Shown here: in pieces, positions 51,280 to 59,243 of the stretch
Numbering within the stretch: position 1 is the first letter of the stretch
Layout: the number at the start of each line of letters is the position of its first letter
Source of the DNA: Solobacterium sp.
GTDB taxonomy: Bacteria; Bacillota_I; Bacilli_A; Erysipelotrichales; Erysipelotrichaceae
NCBI GenBank assembly: GCA_024693325.1
Contig: JAILLA010000081.1
Location: forward strand, 1 to 59,342
Reading direction: 5' to 3'
DNA: 59,342 bases
Notes under the pieces: generated by a model
Told to the model about the DNA's origin: nothing
Database searches by the model: none
Seen by the model: the letters and a program-made list of their open reading frames with translations, nothing else
Translations under genes and position numbers: made by a program

Positions 51280-51301
51280 ACATAAGGAAACGGAGAATTC
51301 T

Positions 51302-52270
51302 ATGTATCGGAAACTGAATTTATATACGCATGACGGACTGTTTCATGCGGATGATGTATTTGCGGCAGCCATGCTGTCGCTGATCGCGGAAGAGATCAAC
51401 GTTGTGCGCGGAAGCGATACCCAGCTGCCGGAGGATCCCCAGAACTGGATCATCTTTGATATCGGCGGCGGTGAGCTCGACCACCATACACCGGAGCGCA
51501 AGGAAGCCAACGGCGTCCATCCCGGTACGGAGATCCCTTATGCGGCATGCGGTCTTGTCTGGCGGAAATACTACCGGGAGATCCTCGAAGAACTGGACTG
51601 CCCGCAGAACTATACGGAACAGGTGTACCGCAGACTGGAAAACTCCCTGGTCCTGGGGATCGATGCCGAGGACAACGGCGTCAATCCCGTGGCGCTTGCC
51701 CTGAACAGGATCCCGAATCTTTCGGAAGACCTGAAGAAATCGATCATGGCAGACGCAAGATGTGAATATACCGCAACACAGATGATCAAGGACTTCAATC
51801 CGACCTGGAATTCGGAAATGAACTATTATGACGCGTTCATGGATGCGGTCAGCTTTGCGAAGGACGTCCTGCTCAACCGGATCGACAGTATCATCTCCAG
51901 CCTTGACGGAAGGGATTATGTCCTCAACTGCATCGATTATTCGGCAAACCACATCATGATCATGGATCAGTTCGCACCATGGGAAGGCGTTCTGTATTCC
52001 CAGTTCCGCAATCCCAAGGCACAGGATATCTGGTATGTCATTTCACCGGCGTTAAGAGGCGGATGGAATATCCAGTGCGCCTTAAGCAATTCCGATGACC
52101 GCACATCCTACAGGCATCCGCTGCCTGCGTCATGGTATGGACTGCGGTATGAAGAACTGCAGCAGGCATCCGGCATCAAAACTGCCGTATTCTGCCATCC
52201 CTCAGGATTCCTTGCCGGGGCTGAGACCCAGGAAGGTGCCCTGGCAATGGCGGCTGAAGCCATGAAATAA
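51302..52270 (+). CDS. MYG1/UPF0160 family protein
   Basis: This 322-residue protein matches the MYG1 family, related to DHH phosphoesterases; eukaryotic MYG1 is a 3'-5' RNA exonuclease. Marks are YTHDGLFHADDVFAAAML near 7-24 (metal-binding His/Asp), IIFDIGGGELDHHTPER near 49-65 with the DHH-type motif, PYAACGLVWRKY near 77-88 and the acidic GIDAEDNGV near 119-127. The C-terminal part has FCHPSGFLAGAETQEGALAMA. A long upstream open frame exists, but the ribosome binding site supports 51302. It may act on short RNA or nucleotides, consistent with its purine-related neighbours. Confidence 0.9.
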   Translation: MYRKLNLYTHDGLFHADDVFAAAMLSLIAEEINVVRGSDTQLPEDPQNWIIFDIGGGELDHHTPERKEANGVHPGTEIPYAACGLVWRKYYREILEELDCPQNYTEQVYRRLENSLVLGIDAEDNGVNPVALALNRIPNLSEDLKKSIMADARCEYTATQMIKDFNPTWNSEMNYYDAFMDAVSFAKDVLLNRIDSIISSLDGRDYVLNCIDYSANHIMIMDQFAPWEGVLYSQFRNPKAQDIWYVISPALRGGWNIQCALSNSDDRTSYRHPLPASWYGLRYEELQQASGIKTAVFCHPSGFLAGAETQEGALAMAAEAMK

Positions 52271-52337
52271 AGCTTTCCTCACAATATCCGCTCAGAATGG
52301 ACGGAAAAACAGAAACCGAGTCTCCGATGTCAGCCGT

Positions 52338-52343
52338 TATGAT
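52338..52343 (+). promoter_or_regulatory. -10 box of the ceramidase-family gene
   Basis: TATGAT (52338-52343). An RNA start near 52350 would lie downstream of the ATG at 52344, which supports the start at 52368, behind AAGGAGA (52354-52360). Confidence 0.5.
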
Positions 52344-52367
52344 ATGACTGTACAAGGAGACTTTTTT

Positions 52368-53639
52368 ATGACAGCACGCGCAGCTATGAAAACGATCATC
52401 TATCTGGATGAAACGTGTAAGGAAACATTCGGGTGGGGCTGGAAGGATTCACTCCCCCTGACAAAGGATGACTTTTATGACTATTTCACCATGACCGGGA
52501 CACTGTTTGATTTTGACGGAAAATATGTTTACTGGATCGGCATGGACAACGGGAACGTACCGGACGTGTTTCGGAAGAACCTCTACGGAAAGCTTTCTGT
52601 TCTGACGGACAGACTGGATCAGGATGCGCTGATCATCAACGGAACGCATACACATTCAGGTCCCCGGATGACCAGGACACGTGTATCCATGCACAATGCC
52701 TCCGAAGAAGACTGCTATATGGACTTCATTGAAGCCAATACCGATAAAGCCGTACAGATGTTCAAAGAACTGGAAGGACAGCTGCAGGAATTCACATCAC
52801 AGATCGCCGTCGTACCGATCGAAGGATGCTACGGAAACCGGAACAGCCTGGACCTGCCGGCAGACAAGGATGTCAACCTGATCGCACTCAACGCGCTGAA
52901 CGGGGAACGCATCGGCATCCTGATGGAACTGACGACGCATTCAACGATCGTGTTCCCGAAGAATCCAAAGATGACAACGGATCTCGTGGGAAATGTCAGG
53001 ACTAAGGTATCAAAACTGTATGACTGTCCCGTACTGCCGTTTGTCGGCTGTGCCGGAGATTCCTCCACCCGGCTGACAAGACAGCGCTCCAATGATCCTG
53101 CCCTTGACTACTCGGAACTGATGCGCCTGACAAATGAGATCACTGCCCAGATCAAAGACAAGGCAGTGTTTGAGGATGTTGTCATCGACCGCTTTGAGAC
53201 AGAGTCCGTCGAACTGCAGTACAGCTACACGCTGAATCCGGAGACCATGAAAAAGCGTCTGGTGAAGCTGGAACAGCAGATCGCTGAGGAAACCAACCCG
53301 CAGCAGCTCAGGCTGCTCCTGCAGTCAAAGGAATCGCTTGAAAAGAGGATCCTGGGTCCGTTTGACGCCCAGGATACCCTGATCGGGCGGGCATATAACT
53401 TCGGTGAGATCAAGATCGGTGTATTCCCGGGTGAACCGGTCGCTTCCCTGGGACTGCAGATCATCTCCCACAGGCCGCACGCGCACCATCTTGTAATGGG
53501 ATATACGCCTGACGGGGTCGGCTATCTGGTGGAGATCGGTGAATACGGAAAGAATTTCGAGTCGATCAACTCGAAGATCCCCGTAGGACTGCCGGAAGTG
53601 CTGACCTGGATGATCAAAAATAAAGTTGAAGAATTCTGA
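52368..53639 (+). CDS. Neutral/alkaline non-lysosomal ceramidase family protein
   Basis: This 423-residue protein has the core motifs of the neutral ceramidase family, zinc amidases for N-acyl lipids. NGTHTHSGPRMTR near 83-95 matches the NxTHxHSGP signature. LTTHSTIVFPKNPKMTTDLVGN near 188-209 and FVGCAGDSSTRL near 225-236 also align. It is shorter than secreted ceramidases and has no signal peptide or C-terminal Ig domain, so it is probably cytosolic and acts on something else. The ATG at 52344 is in frame, but AAGGAGA points to 52368. A terminator follows. Confidence 0.85.
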   Translation: MTARAAMKTIIYLDETCKETFGWGWKDSLPLTKDDFYDYFTMTGTLFDFDGKYVYWIGMDNGNVPDVFRKNLYGKLSVLTDRLDQDALIINGTHTHSGPRMTRTRVSMHNASEEDCYMDFIEANTDKAVQMFKELEGQLQEFTSQIAVVPIEGCYGNRNSLDLPADKDVNLIALNALNGERIGILMELTTHSTIVFPKNPKMTTDLVGNVRTKVSKLYDCPVLPFVGCAGDSSTRLTRQRSNDPALDYSELMRLTNEITAQIKDKAVFEDVVIDRFETESVELQYSYTLNPETMKKRLVKLEQQIAEETNPQQLRLLLQSKESLEKRILGPFDAQDTLIGRAYNFGEIKIGVFPGEPVASLGLQIISHRPHAHHLVMGYTPDGVGYLVEIGEYGKNFESINSKIPVGLPEVLTWMIKNKVEEF

Positions 53640-53652
53640 TTGAAAAAACACA

Positions 53653-53684
53653 GGACCGTTTGCATGAAAATGCGCGGTCTTTTT
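53653..53684 (+). terminator. Terminator after the ceramidase-family gene
   Basis: GACCG...GCAT pairs with ATGC...CGGTC around GAAA with a small internal loop, followed by TTTTT. Confidence 0.7.
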
Positions 53685-53727
53685 AGCGGATGCGAAAAAA
53701 AAGTCTTTTCTGGCTGTATGCCTGTGT

Positions 53728-53733
53728 TATAAT
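53728..53733 (+). promoter_or_regulatory. -10 box of the PurF-like gene
   Basis: TATAAT (53728-53733), with GGAGGAGGA (53752-53760) seven bases before the ATG at 53768. The ribosome binding site fixes the start downstream of any upstream frame. Confidence 0.6.
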
Positions 53734-53767
53734 CAGCGCATTGATTGAAACGGAGGAGGATTGTAAG

Positions 53768-55183
53768 ATGGGCGGATTCTTCAGTACAGCGCTTAAAGAA
53801 AACTGTATCTTTGACTTATTTTACGGAACCGATTATCACTCACACCTTGGAACACGCAGAGCAGGACTGGCTGTATATGGAGAAGGCGGCTTTACCAGAG
53901 CGATCCACAATATTGAAAACTCTCCTTTCAGGACAAAATTTACCTATGACGTCCAGGATATGAACGGCTTCCTGGGCATCGGATGCATTTCCGATTACGA
54001 TCCCCAGCCCCTTGTGGTACGAAGCCATCATGGCGCATACGCCATTGCCTGCGTAGGCAGGGTCAACAATGCGGCAGAGATCGTTGAGACCGTACTGAAT
54101 ACCTCAAAGACCCACTACATGGAAATGACAGGCGGCGAGATCAACAAGACGGAGCTTGTCGCGACACTGATCAACCAGTGCGACAACCTGGTGGAAGGCA
54201 TCAAACACGCGCAGAATGTGATCGACGGATCCATGTCGATCATGCTGATGACACCGAAAGGCATCTACTGCGCAAGAGACAAGTACGGCAGGACACCGAT
54301 CCAGATCGGCAAAAAAGAAGAAGGATACTGCGCGACGTTTGAATCGTTCGCTTGTGAGAAACTCGGCTATGAGATCTGCCATGAACTCGGACCGGGTGAG
54401 ATCGTCGTCTTCGATCCCAACGGCATGCATATTCTGGCCGCGCCGGGAAAGAAGCTCCGTATCTGTACATTCCTCTGGACATATTACGGTTATCCGCCCA
54501 GCACATATGAGGGGATCAACGTTGAAGACATGAGATACCGCTGGGGCAAAATGCTCGCCAGGCGGGACGGCATGACGACAGATGAAGTCGACATCGTAGC
54601 AGGCGTACCGGATTCCGGTATCGGCCATGCGATCGGCTATTCCAACGAATCGAAGATCCCGTATTCCAGACCATTCATCAAATACACGCCGACCTGGCCG
54701 CGCAGCTTCATGCCAACCATGCAGGAGAAACGCAACCTGATCGCAAAGATGAAGCTGATTCCGGTACAGGAGCTGATCGAAAACAAGCGCCTGCTCCTGA
54801 TCGACGACTCGATCGTCAGAGGCACCCAGCTGCGTGAGACAAGTGATTTCCTGTATGAAAGGGGAGCCAAGGAAGTACATGTACGTCCTGCCTGCCCGCC
54901 GATCCTCTTCGGCTGCAAATATATCAGCTTCTCCCGCGCGACTTCCGATATGGAACTGATCGCCAGACGCATCATCGCCCAGGAAGAAGGCAATGATGTT
55001 GAGCGTGTCGTACTGGATGATTACGCGGATCCGGATTCCAAACGCTATGAAAACATGCTGGAGATCATGCGGAAGCAGATGCACTTTACGTCACTGCGCT
55101 TCAACCGCATCGATGACATGGTCGAAGCGACCGGGCTTCCGGCTGACTGTCTGTGCACATACTGCTGGACGGGCAAAGAATAA
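53768..55183 (+). CDS. PurF-like amidophosphoribosyltransferase lacking Cys1
   Basis: This 471-residue protein has the two PurF domains: an Ntn-type glutamine amidotransferase fold (about 1-235) and a phosphoribosyltransferase domain (about 260-430). The latter has IVAGVPDSGIGHA and the PRPP loop LLLIDDSIVRGTQL. In true PurF the mature protein begins with Cys (CGVFG), the glutaminase nucleophile. Here the start, fixed by a strong ribosome binding site, reads MGGFFST, with Gly at that place. Other GATase-fold blocks are kept (GTDYHSHLGTRRAGLAVYG, IGCISDY). It ends CLCTYCW. It may use free ammonia or be a regulator. No other purine synthesis gene is adjacent. Confidence 0.87.
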   Translation: MGGFFSTALKENCIFDLFYGTDYHSHLGTRRAGLAVYGEGGFTRAIHNIENSPFRTKFTYDVQDMNGFLGIGCISDYDPQPLVVRSHHGAYAIACVGRVNNAAEIVETVLNTSKTHYMEMTGGEINKTELVATLINQCDNLVEGIKHAQNVIDGSMSIMLMTPKGIYCARDKYGRTPIQIGKKEEGYCATFESFACEKLGYEICHELGPGEIVVFDPNGMHILAAPGKKLRICTFLWTYYGYPPSTYEGINVEDMRYRWGKMLARRDGMTTDEVDIVAGVPDSGIGHAIGYSNESKIPYSRPFIKYTPTWPRSFMPTMQEKRNLIAKMKLIPVQELIENKRLLLIDDSIVRGTQLRETSDFLYERGAKEVHVRPACPPILFGCKYISFSRATSDMELIARRIIAQEEGNDVERVVLDDYADPDSKRYENMLEIMRKQMHFTSLRFNRIDDMVEATGLPADCLCTYCWTGKE

Positions 55184-55234
55184 AAAAAGAATGGCTGTAC
55201 CTGTGCTGAATGCGGCACGGATACAGCCATTTTG
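55184..55234. terminator. Bidirectional terminator
   Basis: AATGGCTGTA (55190-55199) and TACAGCCATT (55222-55231) form a 10-bp stem with inner pairing. An A run lies to the left and a T run to the right, between convergent PurF-like and HAD-like genes. Confidence 0.88.
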
Positions 55235-55242
55235 TATGTTTA

Positions 55243-55986
55243 TCAGTCGTCCGAATCGTCTTCGATCTTTTCGGCGGTCAGAGGATATGCGACCCAGAGC
55301 GGTTCGTTTTCGATCAGTTTGCGGATCTCCCTGAAGGAAGCTGTCATGAAGTCAGGATGTGATTCCAGCAGCGCGGGAGTCTTGTCACGGTTATGTACAT
55401 ATCCGATGCACAGAACGCCTGCTTCCCTGCCTGCGGCCATATCAACGGCACTGTCAGCGATGAATACGCAGAATTTGGCATCCATGATCGCGCATGCCGT
55501 AATGATGCTGTCGGATGACAGTGTTTCAGTGCCTGCGCCGGCATTGCCGATGACGACATCGATCAGCTGTGCCATGTTGCTGTGTTCAAGCAGGTCCATA
55601 ACAGCGGAACGCTCCTTGACACTGACGATACCAACTTTATATCCGCTTTCTTTCAGCCAGGTGAGGAAATCAACGACACCTTTCATCGGCTGGATCAGAT
55701 CTCTCAGATGATAATCCTGATAGGCGCGGTATTCCGCAACCATAGCTTTCGGATCCTGCTCCGGGAAGTATTTTTTCATCATTGCCAATGCGCTGGAATC
55801 AAGAACTTCCATTGCGGCATCTTTGGTAAACTCGTTTCCCTTATCATACTTTGCGAAAATGTGCCTGTATGTAGCGAGAATAGCCGGCTCGGTATCCATG
55901 ATGGTGCCGTCAAAACTCAGCAGTATAACCGGCTTGACAGCGTTCTTCTTGGATTTCTTTGAAGATTTCTTATCCTTTTTGCTCAT
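55243..55986 (-). CDS. HAD-like protein with Ser at the nucleophile position
   Basis: This 247-residue protein has the HAD fold of the PGP/PpaX type but altered active-site residues. Motif I, normally DxDGT, reads S24-F-D26-G-T in VILLSFDGTIMDTE, so the nucleophile Asp is Ser. Motif II (VGIVSVKERS) is kept. The Lys of motif III, normally in a KP-x-P block, is not visible near TETLSSDSIITACA. Motif IV acidic residues are kept (IADSAVDMAAGREAG). The N-terminus is a Lys/Ser tail (about 2-18). AGAGGA supports the ATG at 55986 over one at 56007. It is probably a non-catalytic binding protein or one with changed chemistry. Confidence 0.83.
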   Translation of the reverse strand: MSKKDKKSSKKSKKNAVKPVILLSFDGTIMDTEPAILATYRHIFAKYDKGNEFTKDAAMEVLDSSALAMMKKYFPEQDPKAMVAEYRAYQDYHLRDLIQPMKGVVDFLTWLKESGYKVGIVSVKERSAVMDLLEHSNMAQLIDVVIGNAGAGTETLSSDSIITACAIMDAKFCVFIADSAVDMAAGREAGVLCIGYVHNRDKTPALLESHPDFMTASFREIRKLIENEPLWVAYPLTAEKIEDDSDD

Positions 55987-56018
55987 GATGATATCCTCTT
56001 CTTTCATAGATTCAATTG

Positions 56019-56024
56019 ATTATA
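56019..56024 (-). promoter_or_regulatory. -10 box of the HAD-like gene
   Basis: The minus strand has TATAAT at 56019-56024. A second TATAAT lies further upstream at about 56051-56056, so two start sites are possible. Confidence 0.5.
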
Positions 56025-56117
56025 TGATCCTTTTTAATCTCTTGACTGCATTATATCATTCCTGTTGAATCTGTAGAACTCTTTTTCGGATCAGGCTGTA
56101 TATATCAACAGCCGGTC

Positions 56118-56126
56118 TGTTAAAAT
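56118..56126 (+). promoter_or_regulatory. Extended -10 promoter, leaderless GH2 gene
   Basis: TGT-TAAAAT (hexamer 56121-56126) is six bases before the ATG at 56133, with AGAGCC between. No ribosome binding site or strong -35 is seen. Confidence 0.6.
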
Positions 56127-56132
56127 AGAGCC

Positions 56133-58715
56133 ATGATCAGAAACTTTTTCAAAATATCTGCTGCAGCTGCTCTGTGTTTTTCACAGCTGCCGGCAATGCA
56201 TACATTTGCGGAAGAAACAGAAACACTGGATCATACCGGCTCATTTCTCTGGAACAGCAGCTGGCAGTTCCATGAAGAGGGAAACGAACCGGCTGATGTT
56301 GAACTGCCTCATGACTGGACGATCACGCACACGCCCGATGTTTCGGGTGAAGCGGAGAGCGGTTTTCTGCCCGGCGGGACCGGTACATATGAAAAGACAT
56401 TCACAGTCAGCGAGGAACTCGGAGACTGTGAATTCCTGCTGGAATTTGAAGGCGTTTATCACCGTGCCTCGGTCTATGTCAATGATGAAGCGATCGCGTA
56501 TCACCCTTACGGATACACGCCGTTTACCGTTGATCTGACAGACTTCATCAGGGCAGGGGAAGAGAATACCGTCAGTGTATTATGCGATACATCAGAAGCT
56601 TCCTCCCGCTGGTATTCGGGCAGCGGCATCTACCGCAATGTGACGATGCACATCAAGGAGAAACTTCATCTGGATGAACAGCGCATGCGTGCTGTATATG
56701 ATAAACAGACGGAAGGACCTGTTACGACAAGCCTGTCCGCTTACCTGGTCAACCATACGGGTGAAGAGAAGGATGCGGAAGTGCAGGCTGTCATCTATGA
56801 CAGATACGGCAGAGTCTGTGCCGAAGCATCGCAGGATATCACTGCAGACGAAGAAGAAACACTCGCGGAAATAGAACTGACAGTTCATGATCCGGAGCTC
56901 TGGGATACAGAACATCCTGTCCTCTACAGGGCGGAAATGTCCCTGCTTTATGAAGGTGAAGTCATCGACACGGTCAGTACATCATACGGATACAGGAATA
57001 TCGCGTTCGATCCGGATACAGGTTTCTACCTGAACGGGGAGCCGGTCAAACTGAAAGGTGTCTGTCTGCATCATGATCTCGGGGCGCTGGGGGCTGCGGA
57101 CAACAGGTATATCTGGAAACAGCGGCTTGAACAGCTGAAGGAAATGGGCTGCAATGCCATCCGCATTACACATAATCCCGCTTCCTCGACACTGCTTGAT
57201 CTGTGCGCGGAAACCGGAATGCTGGTGATCGAAGAATCATTTGATACGTGGGCTTATTCCAAAAACTGGAATCTGGCTGACTATGCCGCATGCTATAACT
57301 CATCTGTCTCCCAGGATCATCTGGTGAACCTCAGACCGGAATGGATCTGGGCACAGGCTGATATCTATTCCATGGTATGGGCAGGCAGAAACAATCCTGC
57401 TGTCATCATGTGGTCGATCGGCAATGAGATCCTGGGCAACATCGGACTGGCTCCGGAGGATTATCCCGCCTATGCGGATATGCTGTGCACATGGGTGGCG
57501 GAGGCTGACGGTCTCAGACCGGCAACGATCGGAGACAACATGACGGACGGCAGCAGTGACGTACAGAACGGCATGGACCAGGCTGTAGCGGATCATGGCG
57601 GAACGATCGGTCTGAACTATGCGCTGACAGAAGAATACGATGCTCTGCATTCTGCGTATCCCGACCGTGTCTTTTACGGTTCGGAAACAGCGTCCGAACT
57701 CAGCAGCAGAGGCTGGTATGCAAAGCATGGGATCGACCAGGATCATCTGCAGGTATCTGCCTGGGATGAGGAAGCTGTTGAATGGGGCTGCACCGCACAG
57801 AAAGCCTGGTATGACGTGATCACAAGAGATTTCATTGCCGGAGAATTTGTCTGGACGGGATTTGATTATCTGGGTGAACCGGAACCGTGGAACGGTGTGG
57901 AACCGGGATCGGTCAGCGGTCAGGGACCGGTGCCGAAATCTTCTTATTTCGGCATCATCGATACAGCAGGCATCAGAAAGGATTCCTACTGGTTCTATCA
58001 GAGCCAGTGGCGGAATGATGTAACTGTTCTGCATATCCTGCCATCATGGAATAAAGGCTCCATTGCGGCAGACATGTTCGGCAAAACAAAGGTGAATGTC
58101 TACAGCAACGCTCCGGCAGTGGAACTGTTCCTCAACGGAAGATCGCTCGGCGTGCGTCATGCGGAAAAGCATAAGACAGATGCGGGTTATGAATATCAGA
58201 CATATGACGGGAAGCTGAATCTTTCCTGGGACGTCAAATGGCAGTCAGGTACACTGGAAGCTGTCGCGTATGATGAATCAGGCAATGTGATCCCGTCGGT
58301 CTCGGGCAGAAATAAGGTCACGACGCACGGAAGCGCCGCGTCACTGGCGTTTGCGGAAAAGCGCATGCGTTCTGCTTCGGACGGGGAATTGATCACATTG
58401 TATGTATCCGCATATGATGCGGAAGGAAATGCGGTATATGACTGTGCCCAAAGGGTATTCTTCGAGGTAAGCGAAGGTGCAGAGATCATTGCTGTGGATA
58501 ACGGTGATCCTTGTGATACGGACCCTTATCAGTCGCCCGAAACCGGAAGAAAACTGTTTTCCGGGACAGCTGCCGTGATCATCAAAGTCATTGATCCATC
58601 AGAAGATATCACTGTCACTGCACGGTCGGAAGGATTGGAAAGCGCTCAGGCGGAAATCGCGCCTGCAGAAGGGATACATCATCCCGTTGAATATCAAAGA
58701 AGGGAAGGAGAATGA
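56133..58715 (+). CDS. Secreted glycoside hydrolase family 2 enzyme
   Basis: This 860-residue protein has a signal peptide (about 1-26, ending HTFAEE) and the GH2 order: sugar-binding jelly roll (about 40-180; LPHDWTITH, GTGTYEKTF, RWYSGSGIYRNV), Ig-like domain (about 185-285), TIM barrel (about 290-600) and C-terminal beta domains (about 640-850). The acid/base is E432 in WSIGNEI and the likely nucleophile is E518 in YGSETASE. The pattern fits beta-galactosidase-like enzymes, but the sugar is not certain. There is no LPxTG anchor, so it is probably released. The ATG lies six bases after a -10 box. The next gene starts two bases after its stop. Confidence 0.92.
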   Translation: MIRNFFKISAAAALCFSQLPAMHTFAEETETLDHTGSFLWNSSWQFHEEGNEPADVELPHDWTITHTPDVSGEAESGFLPGGTGTYEKTFTVSEELGDCEFLLEFEGVYHRASVYVNDEAIAYHPYGYTPFTVDLTDFIRAGEENTVSVLCDTSEASSRWYSGSGIYRNVTMHIKEKLHLDEQRMRAVYDKQTEGPVTTSLSAYLVNHTGEEKDAEVQAVIYDRYGRVCAEASQDITADEEETLAEIELTVHDPELWDTEHPVLYRAEMSLLYEGEVIDTVSTSYGYRNIAFDPDTGFYLNGEPVKLKGVCLHHDLGALGAADNRYIWKQRLEQLKEMGCNAIRITHNPASSTLLDLCAETGMLVIEESFDTWAYSKNWNLADYAACYNSSVSQDHLVNLRPEWIWAQADIYSMVWAGRNNPAVIMWSIGNEILGNIGLAPEDYPAYADMLCTWVAEADGLRPATIGDNMTDGSSDVQNGMDQAVADHGGTIGLNYALTEEYDALHSAYPDRVFYGSETASELSSRGWYAKHGIDQDHLQVSAWDEEAVEWGCTAQKAWYDVITRDFIAGEFVWTGFDYLGEPEPWNGVEPGSVSGQGPVPKSSYFGIIDTAGIRKDSYWFYQSQWRNDVTVLHILPSWNKGSIAADMFGKTKVNVYSNAPAVELFLNGRSLGVRHAEKHKTDAGYEYQTYDGKLNLSWDVKWQSGTLEAVAYDESGNVIPSVSGRNKVTTHGSAASLAFAEKRMRSASDGELITLYVSAYDAEGNAVYDCAQRVFFEVSEGAEIIAVDNGDPCDTDPYQSPETGRKLFSGTAAVIIKVIDPSEDITVTARSEGLESAQAEIAPAEGIHHPVEYQRREGE

Positions 58716-58717
58716 AA

Positions 58718-59008
58718 ATGCCTCAGTTACAGATCGTTGACGAAACAAAGGAACAGAAGAAACCGACAGCAGCAGCGAAAAAGAAGCCTGCTGCAGCTGC
58801 CAAAAAGAAACCGGCTGCTTCAGCCGCGAAAGCATCTTCTTCACAGCTGAAACTGACTGCTGCGGAAAAGAAACTGGTGCAGAATTACCGGAAATGCAAC
58901 AAACTGGAAAAGGAACTGATCGCAGTTCTTGTGGAAAAGGCGTCGGAAGATCTTCTTTCCGAAAAGAACAACACGATCAATCAGTTTATCTCTTCTCTGC
59001 TGAAATGA
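58718..59008 (+). CDS. Small Lys/Ala-rich protein (histone-H1-like tail)
   Basis: This 96-residue protein has a short N-terminal stretch (MPQLQIVDETKEQKK), a tandem Ala/Lys/Pro tract of AAKKKPAA type (about 17-43) and a helical C-terminal domain (about 45-96; LTAAEKKLVQNYRKC, ELIAVLVEKASEDLL). The tract resembles bacterial histone-H1-like tails that bind nucleic acid, but such tracts also occur as linkers. GGAAGGAG ends one base before an ATG at 58712 and seven before the ATG at 58718, so I use the latter. It follows the GH2 stop by two bases. The function is unknown. Confidence 0.8.
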   Translation: MPQLQIVDETKEQKKPTAAAKKKPAAAAKKKPAASAAKASSSQLKLTAAEKKLVQNYRKCNKLEKELIAVLVEKASEDLLSEKNNTINQFISSLLK

Positions 59009-59127
59009 CGTCCAAGGTCTACGAATGTAAAATCCTGTTTTTTGACAGTTGAAAATGCGCTATCAAAATCACATAATGATGCGATACTTTTGACAACATT
59101 TTTTGAAAATTCCGATTCAAAAGTGTC

Positions 59128-59142
59128 ATGTTAACGCTTGCT
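59128..59142 (+). promoter_or_regulatory. cre-like site upstream of the PTS gene
   Basis: ATGTTAACGCTTGCT differs at one position from the CcpA operator consensus WTGNAANCGNWNNCW. AGTGTCA repeats at 59122-59128 and 59166-59172 flank it. The position suits carbon catabolite control of the PTS gene at 59244. The 235-base gap between 59009 and 59243 shows no ORF. Confidence 0.5.
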
Positions 59143-59243
59143 TTATGCAATTATGATGAAACAATAGTGTCAAATTCAAAAAAAGATGTTCCATTTCACA
59201 CAATTCTGCGTATATTTGATATATCGAAGGGGGTCTATAGACC

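Noticed and set aside
53690..53767. N-terminal extension of the PurF-like protein that would supply an upstream Cys
   Set aside because: The extension contains the promoter and the ribosome binding site for the ATG at 53768, so it is not translated as part of the protein.
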